Source of the DNA: Bacillota bacterium
GTDB taxonomy: Bacteria; Bacillota; Clostridia; Oscillospirales; Oscillospiraceae
NCBI GenBank assembly: GCA_029098045.1
Contig: JAQXNO010000004.1
Location: 1 to 37,746, forward strand
Reading direction: 5' to 3'
DNA: 37,746 bases
The notes under the pieces were generated by a model. That model did not search any database. It saw nothing but the letters and a program-made list of their open reading frames with translations, and had not been told where the DNA came from. The first letter of the stretch is position 1, and each line of letters starts with the position of its first letter. A program made the translations under genes and the position numbers. Shown here in pieces: positions 16,905 to 24,274 of this stretch.

Positions 16905-17720
16905 TTACACCACCAGAGGGATGAGAATCAGCAGCGATTCCATCAGGGGGCCGACCATCATCATAGAGTCAAAGCGGTCAAGAACACCGCCATGGCCTGG
17001 AATCAGGGTCCCATAGTCCTTGATACCTGTCTGCCGCTTGATGACCGAGAAGCACAGGTCTCCGAAAATACCAACCAGCGAACCCAGAAGGCCATAAATG
17101 ACCGCATAGAGGAAATTGACCTGGAAGTCAAAGGCAAACTTCAGAACAATGCCGTAAATAATCATACACACAATTGCTGAAATAATACCGCCAATGGCGC
17201 CCTCAATGGTCTTATTCTGGCTGATCACAGGTGCCAGCTTATGCTGGCCGAAGAAGTGGCCGGTAAAATATGCGCCTGCATCGGATGCAAAAGCAACCAC
17301 AAAGGGAATCAACACAATGTAGCGACCTACTCTGCTCATCGTCAGAATGCGAATGATACTGCCAAGCAGAAACGGTACAACGAAGCCCGCCACCATACAC
17401 ATACAAATCTTGTCGAAGGTGATCTTGATATGGGAAAGCATCATTTCCGCAAACAGAACGCCCGTGAAAAGCATCAGCCCGATCTGTCCAAGGGCATGGA
17501 TCGCGTTGTAGTGGCTCCAAATAACTACAGCAAACGCCATAACCGCCGCATGTATTACAAGTCTGGGCTCTTTTACCAGTTCTGTGCAGTACAGCAGTTC
17601 ATATGCAGCAATGGACATCAGCAACCCCCACACAATGGCAGCTGCAATGGTAGGCGCTGCCATCAGCAGAAGCAGCAGTACCGGCAGCAGTAAAACCGCG
17701 GAAATCACTCTAGTTTTCAT
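16905..17720 (-). CDS. cdsA: phosphatidate cytidylyltransferase
   Basis: Makes CDP-diacylglycerol from phosphatidate and CTP, feeding all phospholipid head-group branches. The family signature near the C-terminus is complete: SVIKRQTGIKDYGTLIPGHGG followed by VLDRFDS, with the metal-binding Asp residues. Seven or eight hydrophobic segments cover the rest of the 271-residue chain. ATG 17720 is used because GGAGG lies about 9 nt upstream within the uppS tail; a longer in-frame start at 17810 would overlap uppS. It begins one nucleotide after the uppS stop, indicating tight coupling. Confidence 0.94.
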   Translation of the reverse strand: MKTRVISAVLLLPVLLLLLMAAPTIAAAIVWGLLMSIAAYELLYCTELVKEPRLVIHAAVMAFAVVIWSHYNAIHALGQIGLMLFTGVLFAEMMLSHIKITFDKICMCMVAGFVVPFLLGSIIRILTMSRVGRYIVLIPFVVAFASDAGAYFTGHFFGQHKLAPVISQNKTIEGAIGGIISAIVCMIIYGIVLKFAFDFQVNFLYAVIYGLLGSLVGIFGDLCFSVIKRQTGIKDYGTLIPGHGGVLDRFDSMMMVGPLMESLLILIPLVV

Positions 17721-17721
17721 T

Positions 17722-18426
17722 TTATGTTCCTCCAAAACGGCGGTTGCGCCTATGGTATTCTTCAATGGCCTGATCCAGGTCCTGTGGGCTGAAGTCTGGC
17801 CACAACACATTCATAAATACATATTCCGAGTAAGCAGACTGCCAAAGCAAAAAGTTGCTGGTCCGCAGTTCCCCGGAGGGTCGAATAATCAGTTCCGGAT
17901 CGGGAATATCCCGGGAGTACATGTATTGGGAAAGCAGTTCCTCCGTCAGTTCCTCCGGGCGGTATTTTCCCGCAGCCACATCCGCGGCAAAATTACTGGC
18001 AGCACGCACGATCTCATCGCGTCCACCGTAATTGAGACAGAAATTGACCTGCACATCGTAATCCGCGGAAAGGCTTTCCGCGTCATGGCAAAGCTTCTGC
18101 AGTTCGGGGCTAAGCTTGGTCAGATCACCGAAGAAGCGGAAACATACACGATTCTTTTCCATATCCGCCAGCGCTTCGCGGAGATATCTTCCCAGAAGGC
18201 GCATGATACCCGCCACTTCGTCAGCGCTGCGTTTCCAGTTTTCGGTTGAAAATGCGTAGACGGTTAAATACCTGACACCCAGTGTACGGCAATAATTGGC
18301 AATGCGGCGAAAGCTCTCCGCACCGGCAGCGTGCCCGGCTGTACGAGGCAGACCGCGCTTCTTCGCCCACCGGCCATTGCCGTCCATGATGATGGCAATA
18401 TGCTGCGGGGGTGCCGCATTGTCCAT
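17722..18426 (-). CDS. uppS: undecaprenyl diphosphate synthase (isoprenyl transferase)
   Basis: A cis-prenyltransferase that condenses IPP onto farnesyl diphosphate to give the C55 lipid carrier of peptidoglycan synthesis. Family motifs are IIMDGNGRWAKKR with catalytic Asp15, AFSTENWKR, and the C-terminal IRPSGELRTSNFLLWQ with the IPP-binding Arg and Ser. The start is uncertain. ATG 18426 has GGAG 9 nt upstream and gives 234 residues. A TTG at 18441 has AGAGGTG. The ATG at 18477 has no ribosome site and lies in a GC-rich stem, so it is least likely. Confidence 0.94.
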   Translation of the reverse strand: MDNAAPPQHIAIIMDGNGRWAKKRGLPRTAGHAAGAESFRRIANYCRTLGVRYLTVYAFSTENWKRSADEVAGIMRLLGRYLREALADMEKNRVCFRFFGDLTKLSPELQKLCHDAESLSADYDVQVNFCLNYGGRDEIVRAASNFAADVAAGKYRPEELTEELLSQYMYSRDIPDPELIIRPSGELRTSNFLLWQSAYSEYVFMNVLWPDFSPQDLDQAIEEYHRRNRRFGGT

Positions 18427-18474
18427 TTCAGGAAGCTCCAATTTGAGCACCTCTTTCTGTTTATGATAACAGTT

Positions 18475-18501
18475 CATTGGGGGCGCAGCGCACCCCCAAT
18501 G
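18475..18501. other. GC-rich hairpin between frr and uppS
   Basis: CATTGGGGG (18475-18483) pairs perfectly with CCCCCAATG (18493-18501) around a 9-nt loop. No T-run follows on the operon strand. It lies between the frr stop and uppS and would bury an upstream uppS ATG at 18477; it may tune or process the operon mRNA. Confidence 0.55.
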
Positions 18502-18514
18502 CCAAGACCATTCA

Positions 18515-19075
18515 TCAGATGGCCATCAGTTCCTTTTCTTTTGCTGCCAGCGCATCGTCCACCTTTTTGATGTACTTATCCAGCAGGGTCTGCAGATCCT
18601 TCTCTGCTTTCTTCTGGTCGTCCTCGGTGATCTCAGAATTCTTCTTCAGCTTCTTCACATAGTCCATACCGTCACGGCGGATGTTCCGCATGGCAACCTT
18701 TGCATCTTCACCATACTTCTTAACCTGCTTTGCCAGTTCCTTACGGCGCTCTTCCGTCAGCTGCGGGAAAGTCAGGCGAATCACACGGCCATCATTCTGG
18801 GGGTTGATGCCCAAATCGGACATCTGGATTGCCTTTGCAATATCCTTCAGCAGCTTGGTATCCCAGGGTGAGATCACCAGAGTGCGGGCATCCGGAGAGG
18901 AAATGGTGGCGACACCATTGAGCGGAGTTTCACTGCCATAGTATTCAACGCTGATACGATCCAGAACCTTTGCATTGGCACGGCCGGCACGGACGGCATC
19001 GAACTCATCCTGCAGGTGGTCGAGGGCCTTGCCCATTCTTCTTTCAAATTCCTTAAAGTCAACTGCCATTGTCAT
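18515..19075 (-). CDS. frr: ribosome recycling factor
   Basis: Splits post-termination ribosomes together with EF-G. The 186-residue chain matches RRF throughout. Diagnostic segments are RAGRANAKVLDRISVEYYGSETPL, ATISSPDARTLVISPWD, and the C-terminal RNIRRDGMDYVKKLKK in helix three of the long bundle. Two in-frame ATGs (19075 and 19069) are both served by AAGGAG upstream; the first is listed. It lies 8 nt from pyrH, the universal bacterial order pyrH-frr. Confidence 0.96.
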   Translation of the reverse strand: MTMAVDFKEFERRMGKALDHLQDEFDAVRAGRANAKVLDRISVEYYGSETPLNGVATISSPDARTLVISPWDTKLLKDIAKAIQMSDLGINPQNDGRVIRLTFPQLTEERRKELAKQVKKYGEDAKVAMRNIRRDGMDYVKKLKKNSEITEDDQKKAEKDLQTLLDKYIKKVDDALAAKEKELMAI

Positions 19076-19083
19076 TACACTCC

Positions 19084-19806
19084 TTAAAATTTGTTTTTGA
19101 CGGTGGTTCCGATTTCTTCACCGCGTACCACGCGGATAATGCTGTCTTCCTCATCAAGACCGAAGCAAACCATGGTCATGTTATTGTCCATCGCCAATGC
19201 CATGGCGGTAATATCCGTGGCGCGAAGGTTCTTTGCCAGCGCCTCGGCATATGTAAGCCGGGAATAGCGAACAGCATTGGGGTCCTTATTGGGGTCAGCA
19301 GAGTAGATGGCATCCACATTCTTTGCCATCAAAATCGCATCGGCTTCAATCTCAACACCCCGCAGAACCACACCGGTGTCAGTGGAAAAATAGGGATTGC
19401 CGGTACCGGCAGCGAAGATTACAACCTTTCCCTCGTTCAAATAGCGATCGGCAAGATCCCGGGTGAAATACTCACAGAACTTATTCATCTCCACGGCGCT
19501 GAGCACTCTTGCATCCACACCGTGCCTACTGAGTGCATCGGCAACAGCAATGGAGTTCATGACCGTGCCAAGCATACCCATGGCATCGGCATGGGAGCGC
19601 TGCATCTTATCGGCACCGTCTTTGACACCCCGCCAGAAATTGCCGGCACCAACCATCAGACCTACCTGAACGCCCAGTTCCGTGCATTCTTTAATGGCTT
19701 TACAGACAGAATTGATGACATCAAAATCCAGGCCGCGGTGAGCGGGGCCAGCCAAAGCCTCGCCGCTGACCTTCAGCATAATGCGCTTATACTTGATTTG
19801 TGACAA
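19084..19806 (-). CDS. pyrH: UMP kinase
   Basis: Phosphorylates UMP to UDP, a bacteria-specific hexameric amino-acid-kinase-fold enzyme. Visible motifs are RIMLKVSGEALAG (ATP phosphate binding), VGAGNFWRG, the FAAGTGNPYFSTDTG substrate loop, and VDAIYSADPNKDPNA. The length of 240 is standard. The start is TTG at 19806: AGGAGG lies exactly 7 nt upstream, and no ATG occurs before the tenth codon inside the first strand. It is the first gene of the long minus-strand operon; rpsB and tsf, usually upstream in Firmicutes, are not adjacent here. Confidence 0.95.
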   Translation of the reverse strand: MSQIKYKRIMLKVSGEALAGPAHRGLDFDVINSVCKAIKECTELGVQVGLMVGAGNFWRGVKDGADKMQRSHADAMGMLGTVMNSIAVADALSRHGVDARVLSAVEMNKFCEYFTRDLADRYLNEGKVVIFAAGTGNPYFSTDTGVVLRGVEIEADAILMAKNVDAIYSADPNKDPNAVRYSRLTYAEALAKNLRATDITAMALAMDNNMTMVCFGLDEEDSIIRVVRGEEIGTTVKNKF

Positions 19807-19839
19807 AGTATATCCTCCTCTTCTGCTTCATCTTTCCCT

Positions 19840-19868
19840 ATTTTAATATATGACAGCCAAATTGACAA
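19840..19868 (-). promoter_or_regulatory. sigma-A promoter for the pyrH-polC operon
   Basis: Minus-strand TTGTCA (19868-19863), 17 nt, TAAAAT (19845-19840), 33 nt before the TTG start of pyrH. The AT-rich stretch between it and the glnS promoter (19869-19983) shows no convincing gene. Confidence 0.7.
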
Positions 19869-19983
19869 CCATATTTTTTCGCTTTTTAGATTGTTTTAAG
19901 AAATTTCATAAACTTTGACAATTCTGTACAAGTTGAACACAGCGAAATCTTTATGAGGAGTCTGATTTATGCGTGTTTTTTTG

Positions 19984-20012
19984 TTGCAAATTCCTTCGCT
20001 TTCGGGTATAAT
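19984..20012 (+). promoter_or_regulatory. sigma-A promoter for glnS
   Basis: TTGCAA (19984-19989), 17 nt, TATAAT (20007-20012), 39 nt before the glnS ATG, which follows an AGAGAGGA ribosome site. The leader is too short for a T-box. Confidence 0.75.
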
Positions 20013-20051
20013 AGCACATTATTGAATTTTGGATAAGAGAGGATGCTTATC

Positions 20052-21731
20052 ATGGCTGAAATGACTGAAAGCAAAAATTTCATCCACGCTTTTATCGACG
20101 AGGACATCGCCGAAGGCGGTCGCTACGAAGGTCAGACTGTCCATACCCGTTTTCCGCCTGAGCCTAACGGCTATCTCCATATCGGGCACTGCAAAGCGCT
20201 GATCATCGATTTCGGTACCGCAGAAAAGTACAACGGCATGTGCAACCTGCGTATGGACGACACCAACCCCACAAAGGAAGATGTGGAGTTTGTCGAAGCC
20301 ATCAAGGAAGATATCCACTGGCTGGGCTTTGACTGGGGCGATCGTTTCTTCTATGGCTCCGACTACTTTGAAAAAGACTATGAGTATGCCGTTGAGCTGA
20401 TCAAGAAGGGACTGGCCTATGTCTGCGAGCTGACCCCCGAGCAGGCCAAGGAATACCGGGGCGATCTGAACACCCCTGCCACATCTCCCTGGCGCGACCG
20501 TCCCATTGAGGAAAGCCTGGATCTGTTCGCCCGGATGCGCGCCGGTGAATTTGAGGACAACAAGTACACCCTCCGGGCAAAAATTGATCTTGCCTCCGGC
20601 AACTTCAATATGCGCGATCCCGTGATCTACCGCATCCGCCATATGCACCATCACCGTCAGGGTGACAAGTGGTGCATCTATCCCATGTACGACTTTGCGC
20701 ATCCGATTCAGGATGCCCTGGAAGGGATCACCCACTCTTTGTGTTCTCTGGAGTTTGAGAATCACCGTCCCCTGTACAACTGGGTGGTGGAGAATGTTTC
20801 CGTGCCCCATACGCCTCGTCAGATCGAGTTTGCGAGACTGGGCATTGACCACACGGTTCTTTCCAAACGCAAGCTGAGAGCACTGGTTGAGAATGGCTAT
20901 GTTTCCGGCTGGGACGATCCCCGTATGCCCACACTCTGCGGTCTGCGCCGCCGTGGCTATACACCTGCCGCCATCCGCAACTTCTGCGACCGCGTTGGTG
21001 TTGCCAAGAGCCCCAATACCATCGAGTATGGCTTCCTGGAGCACTGCCTGCGGGAGGATCTGAACGAAACCGCACAGCGTGTAATGGCCGTTCTGAAGCC
21101 CGTAAAGCTGACCATCACCAACTATCCCGAGGGTCAGAGTGAAGCCATGGTGGTTGAAAACAACCCCAACCGTCCCGAGGACGGTACAAGAGAAGTCACT
21201 TTCTCCAGAAATCTCTGGATTGAGGCGGACGATTTCCTTGCCGTACCCGTGCCCAAGTACAAGCGCCTGTATCCCGACGGCCCCGAGTGTCGCCTGAAGG
21301 GTGCTTACCTTATCAAGTGCACAGGCTGCGTGACCGACGCGGACGGCAATGTGGTGGAAGTTCTTGCCACCTACGATCCCGCGTCCCGCGGCGGTGATCC
21401 AGCCGATGGCCGCAAGGTTAAGGGTGCCACCATCCACTGGGTGGACGCACAAACCGCTGTGGATGCGGAAGTTCGTCAGTACAGTAATCTGTTCGACGAT
21501 CCCGACCCCGATGCCGCAGGCAAGGATTTCCTGGCCTGCCTGAATCCCAACTCTCTGGAAGTGCTCACCGGCTGCAAGGTGGAAGCTTCTCTTGCCTGCG
21601 CACAGGCAGGCTCCTCCTACCAGTTCATGCGTCTGGGCTACTTCTGCCCCGACTCCAAGGACAGTGCTCCCGGACATCTGGTATTTAACAGAAGCGTCAA
21701 CTTGAAGGATTCCTTCAAGTCCAGCAAGTAA
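20052..21731 (+). CDS. glnS: glutaminyl-tRNA synthetase
   Basis: Charges tRNA-Gln with glutamine. This class I synthetase (559 aa) has PPEPNGYLHIGHCKA with the HIGH motif, the GlnRS-type DDTNPTKED and FDWGD segments, and VLSKRKL in place of KMSKS; the rest is the GlnRS beta-barrel anticodon domain. VLSKRK and the preceding IDHTVLS distinguish it from GluRS. ATG 20052 is preferred over 20043 because AGAGAGGA overlaps the latter and is 8 nt from the former. Many Firmicutes lack GlnRS and rely on GluRS plus GatCAB, so its presence is informative about lineage. It has its own promoter and terminator. Confidence 0.96.
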   Translation: MAEMTESKNFIHAFIDEDIAEGGRYEGQTVHTRFPPEPNGYLHIGHCKALIIDFGTAEKYNGMCNLRMDDTNPTKEDVEFVEAIKEDIHWLGFDWGDRFFYGSDYFEKDYEYAVELIKKGLAYVCELTPEQAKEYRGDLNTPATSPWRDRPIEESLDLFARMRAGEFEDNKYTLRAKIDLASGNFNMRDPVIYRIRHMHHHRQGDKWCIYPMYDFAHPIQDALEGITHSLCSLEFENHRPLYNWVVENVSVPHTPRQIEFARLGIDHTVLSKRKLRALVENGYVSGWDDPRMPTLCGLRRRGYTPAAIRNFCDRVGVAKSPNTIEYGFLEHCLREDLNETAQRVMAVLKPVKLTITNYPEGQSEAMVVENNPNRPEDGTREVTFSRNLWIEADDFLAVPVPKYKRLYPDGPECRLKGAYLIKCTGCVTDADGNVVEVLATYDPASRGGDPADGRKVKGATIHWVDAQTAVDAEVRQYSNLFDDPDPDAAGKDFLACLNPNSLEVLTGCKVEASLACAQAGSSYQFMRLGYFCPDSKDSAPGHLVFNRSVNLKDSFKSSK

Positions 21732-21734
21732 AAT

Positions 21735-21770
21735 ACGAAAGACCGCACCGGCAACGGTGCGGTCTTTCGT
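21735..21770. terminator. bidirectional terminator between glnS and the PAP2 gene
   Basis: A perfect 16-bp stem, ACGAAAGACCGCACCG (21735-21750) with its complement (21755-21770), and a GCAA loop. It directly follows the glnS stop; on the minus strand it is followed by ATTTTA, so it can also end the PlsC/PAP2 transcript. Confidence 0.75.
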
Positions 21771-21811
21771 TATCAGAATTCTCCAATCTGAAATGCGCCC
21801 GACAGCGCAGC

Positions 21812-22480
21812 TTACTTCCCTCTTCGAAAATACCGGTCACGGTATACGACCAGCTCTGCCAGCAGGCACATGGGCAGCGCCGCGAACAAGTCCAGTGCGG
21901 AATGCTGCTTCACAAACATGATGGAAATACAGATGAGAATCACCCATAGCACCAGGGCGATTTTCCAGACGAGGCTTGCGCTGCGCTCCTTCAGCCAGAC
22001 GGAAGCAATGCCCAGAGAGTAGCCAACATGCAGGGATGGGCAGACGCCGGTGTTGGTATCAAACGCGTATAGTATTCCAACAATTTTTGTCAAAATGTTA
22101 TCCTGTGCGAATTCGGCCGGACGCAGATCCTGCCGGGATGGGAAAATGATATAGATCGTCATTGCTATGACCTGTGTAATGATAATATATTTGGAAAGGC
22201 GTTTGAAGCTGTCGATATTGTAAAGTGCAAAATATCCCAGAGAAAAGACGATCAGAAGATACCAGGAAACATAGGGGATGACAAACCACTCGCAAAAGGG
22301 AATCATATCGTCCAGAGGAATATGGACACTGTAACACTTTTCGGCGGGGATCAGATTCTCCGTGAGAAAATACAGACAAAAGTAACCCACCCAGCCAAAA
22401 AGCAGCTTTAGGTGCGCAAATTGCGGGTCGTTCAGTCTGGAAAGCCGAAACTGGCGGTAATCAACAACTGGTTTTTTCAT
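21812..22480 (-). CDS. PAP2-superfamily membrane phosphatase
   Basis: A 222-residue membrane protein with five or six helices. It shows the C-terminal PAP2 motifs: P148-S-L-H151 (in CPSLHVGYSLG) and H193-x3-D197 (in KQHSALDLF), the catalytic histidines and Asp of lipid phosphate phosphatases. The Arg-rich motif 1 is weak, possibly KRLSKY or PSRQDLRP. It overlaps the acyltransferase-like gene by 20 nt and uses AGAGG inside that gene, so the two are co-translated. Together they suggest phosphatidate or related lipid metabolism; the alternative is an inositol-phosphorylceramide-synthase-like transferase in the same fold. Confidence 0.8.
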   Translation of the reverse strand: MKKPVVDYRQFRLSRLNDPQFAHLKLLFGWVGYFCLYFLTENLIPAEKCYSVHIPLDDMIPFCEWFVIPYVSWYLLIVFSLGYFALYNIDSFKRLSKYIIITQVIAMTIYIIFPSRQDLRPAEFAQDNILTKIVGILYAFDTNTGVCPSLHVGYSLGIASVWLKERSASLVWKIALVLWVILICISIMFVKQHSALDLFAALPMCLLAELVVYRDRYFRRGK

Positions 22481-23234
22481 GGGTAGTAACCTCTTCCGGA
22501 ATATTGTAGGGGTAGTCCTTTTTCGAAATATTGAGATAAGGTACCATCTTGTGCCGGGGCAGCGAAACCGCGATTTCCGTAATCGCATCCATCAGCTTGC
22601 CGGTAATGCGGCGGCGCTCTTCTTTGCCGGGCGCCTCCGGGTCAAAATATACGGGTTCGCCCAGCACCATCTCCCGGAGCTTGGGCGCGAGGTACATGGG
22701 CACAAAGGCCAGTGCTTTCCCGGTCTGGCTGTAGTAGCTTTTCGCCACGCTGACGAAGCCGTCCTGAAAATCACACAGGACATGGTTGTGGGGAGCATCA
22801 TGTTCCGGGAAGATGATCACATTGGCACCATCGCGCAGCTTTTCCACCGTTTCCCGAAGTGTGAGAATGACTCGTTTATCGCGATAGACAGCAATGGTAT
22901 CCGCGCAGTTGAATACGCAGACTGACAGCGGCGCAATGATATAGGACAGCAATTTGTAGAGTGGCTGGAGAACTTTGGGTTTGCGGCTCCAAAAGTCCCG
23001 ATACGCATAGGCCGGTACTTCCTTCATAAACATCATTTCATGAGCACACCAGATATAACGCTTACCGGGAAAGTACAGCTGTCCGGCAATGGGGCCGTTC
23101 ATCTGCGCGTGGTTGCCCACGATCACACAGGGCTCCTCCGGCAGGTTTTCAAGTCCTACCAACTTTATTGGGGGATACAGCAGCTTGATGATCCAATATA
23201 TCAACCGGTAAACCGCATTTTTGAGTATTTTCAC
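22461..23234 (-). CDS. PlsC-like acyltransferase-family protein with altered motifs
   Basis: A 257-residue protein resembling 1-acyl-glycerol-3-phosphate acyltransferases. An N-terminal membrane-associated stretch (RLIYWIIKLLYPPIKLVGLENLP) precedes the motif I region NHAQMNGP (N41, H42). The usual NHx4D Asp is replaced by Gly at position 47, and the usual FPEG motif reads FPEHD. Catalysis may therefore be altered or lost. The GTG at 23234 is chosen: GGAGG lies 8 nt upstream, whereas the in-frame ATG at 23249 has no ribosome site and contains that SD itself. It is co-transcribed with the PAP2 gene, and a structured RNA and terminator lie upstream. Confidence 0.75.
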   Translation of the reverse strand: MKILKNAVYRLIYWIIKLLYPPIKLVGLENLPEEPCVIVGNHAQMNGPIAGQLYFPGKRYIWCAHEMMFMKEVPAYAYRDFWSRKPKVLQPLYKLLSYIIAPLSVCVFNCADTIAVYRDKRVILTLRETVEKLRDGANVIIFPEHDAPHNHVLCDFQDGFVSVAKSYYSQTGKALAFVPMYLAPKLREMVLGEPVYFDPEAPGKEERRRITGKLMDAITEIAVSLPRHKMVPYLNISKKDYPYNIPEEVTTHEKTSC

Positions 23235-23388
23235 ACATTGAACCTCCATTTCGGGAATTTTCAGGCAGTGATAGCAGGTTCTGAACAGCGCTGCGCGACT
23301 AGCGCATAATGCCGACGCTTCGGAAGATGATACATCGGAAATCTAAACTGAAACGAAACAAATGCACCTTCATATTCTCCTGCCTGGC

Positions 23389-23442
23389 AAAAAAGAAAAC
23401 GGCTGAATCAGCACCATGGCTTTCCGGTGGTGCTGATTCAGC
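23389..23442 (-). terminator. strong intrinsic terminator of a gene-free transcript
   Basis: A perfect 15-bp stem, 23402-23416 with 23428-23442, and an 11-nt loop. On the minus strand it is followed by CG and TTTTCTTTTTT (23399-23389). No minus-strand coding gene lies upstream, so it ends a non-coding transcript or acts as an attenuator. Confidence 0.8.
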
Positions 23443-23600
23443 TCTTTCTTGTCTTGGAAAAGCTACGGTTTTCTGACGCTCCCGGAGCGGAAAGCACAAA
23501 AAGCGGCCGCATCAACCACCTCAAAAAACGTGGCGGCGGCTCCCCATCCACGCAAGCGGTCAGCAAAAGCACACAGGACGAACACGGAAACTGCAAAATT
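23390..23600 (-). ncRNA. candidate structured small RNA or attenuating leader
   Basis: This fills the 557-nt gene-free gap at 23250-23806. A minus-strand promoter (23635-23607) would start RNA near 23600, and an intrinsic terminator ends it near 23390, giving about 210 nt with no credible ORF. Internal pairing is visible: the TTTTGCTGACCGC region (about 23567-23555) with GCGTCAGAAAA (about 23478-23468), enclosing a CGTGG/CCACG hairpin and a GCGG/CCGC hairpin. I recognise no Rfam family; 6S RNA has a similar length, but I could not form its full-length rod. It may instead be the regulated leader of the PlsC-like gene that starts at 23234. Confidence 0.55.
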
Positions 23601-23606
23601 TCTCTC

Positions 23607-23635
23607 ATTATAGCTCATTCGGATTAGAAAAACAA
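23607..23635 (-). promoter_or_regulatory. sigma-A promoter for the candidate small RNA
   Basis: Minus-strand TTGTTT (23635-23630), 17 nt, consensus TATAAT (23612-23607). No start codon with a ribosome site follows closely, which is what suggests a non-coding product. Confidence 0.65.
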
Positions 23636-23750
23636 GTCAGAAAAAAGTACCGTATAAGCGCCTCAGTTTTTCGCCCGCGCACAACCATTTGTGTAAATCA
23701 CCACTGATTCATCAATTGCTGTTTCTTCGGCGCTTATGTTTCAAAAGTAC

Positions 23751-23778
23751 TTTACGAATCTCAAAAATGTGATATGAT
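23751..23778 (+). promoter_or_regulatory. probable sigma-A promoter for the small membrane protein
   Basis: TTTACG (23751-23756), 16 nt, TATGAT (23773-23778), 28 nt before the ATG at 23807. The -35 box is weak. Confidence 0.5.
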
Positions 23779-23806
23779 AGAAAAAACAATTTATGGAGGT
23801 ACTGTT

Positions 23807-24217
23807 ATGGATCAGGATCAAAGAACGCTGGAGCTGTTGGAGCGGATTGAAAAGGCAAACCGCAAACAGGTGTTTTATGCGCGTCTGCAGTTCGTATGTA
23901 CCATTGTGGCGGCGCTGTGCTGCAGTCTGCTTCTGTTTGCCGGAATACGAATTCTGCCGGAATTGCAGGCAACAACTGCCCAGGCCGAAACTGTGCTCCA
24001 TAATTTGGAAACCGTCACAACAGAGCTTGCAAAGGCAGATATCGGCGGCATGGTTGCGGATGTGGATGCGCTGGTCAGTACCAGTCAGGTGGGCGTGGAG
24101 CAGGCAATGGCCAAGATCAATGACATCGACTTTGATTCGCTGAACGATGCGATCAAGGATTTGTCCGATGTGATTGAGCCGATTGCCAAGTTCTTTAACA
24201 GCTTTAAATTCAAATAA
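23807..24217 (+). CDS. small single-pass membrane protein with coiled-coil
   Basis: A 136-residue protein I do not recognise. A charged N-terminal helix (DQRTLELLERIEKANRKQ) is followed by one transmembrane helix at about residues 31-52 (TIVAALCCSLLLFAGI). A long heptad-like helical region (about residues 55-130) comes next and the protein ends in a basic FNSFKFK. The layout resembles DUF948-type or chemoreceptor-stalk proteins, but no signalling domain is present. ATG 23807 follows GGAGG by 7 nt. The iron-sulfur aldo/keto reductase lies 57 nt downstream with its own strong ribosome site; a link in function is not evident. Confidence 0.75.
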   Translation: MDQDQRTLELLERIEKANRKQVFYARLQFVCTIVAALCCSLLLFAGIRILPELQATTAQAETVLHNLETVTTELAKADIGGMVADVDALVSTSQVGVEQAMAKINDIDFDSLNDAIKDLSDVIEPIAKFFNSFKFK

Positions 24218-24274
24218 CGAATCCGGGCCGGATTTATAGAGTATCATCAAAAAGGAGAACGGAGGAATTTCGTT

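Noticed and set aside
19969-20025. 18-codon frame after GAGGAG upstream of glnS
   Set aside because: It overlaps the glnS -35 and -10 boxes, so it would not be on the glnS transcript, and no promoter of its own is complete.
20019-21677. 552-codon minus-strand frame
   Set aside because: Antisense shadow of glnS; the plus frame carries all synthetase motifs.
23299-23370. 24-codon minus-strand frame (starts MKVHLF) with an AGGAG-like site
   Set aside because: Spacing of only 3 nt to the ATG and no recognisable peptide; it lies after, not before, the terminator, so it does not fit a leader-peptide attenuator.
23389-23600. Assignment of the candidate small RNA as 6S RNA, SRP RNA, tmRNA or RNase P RNA
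   Set aside because: Length fits 6S, but I could not form a closing rod from the two ends. The SRP GGAA-loop core, the tmRNA acceptor end and the RNase P conserved elements are absent.
23427-23627. 66-codon plus-strand frame in the gene-free gap
   Set aside because: No ribosome site or recognisable sequence; it overlaps the terminator hairpin and the candidate small RNA on the other strand.
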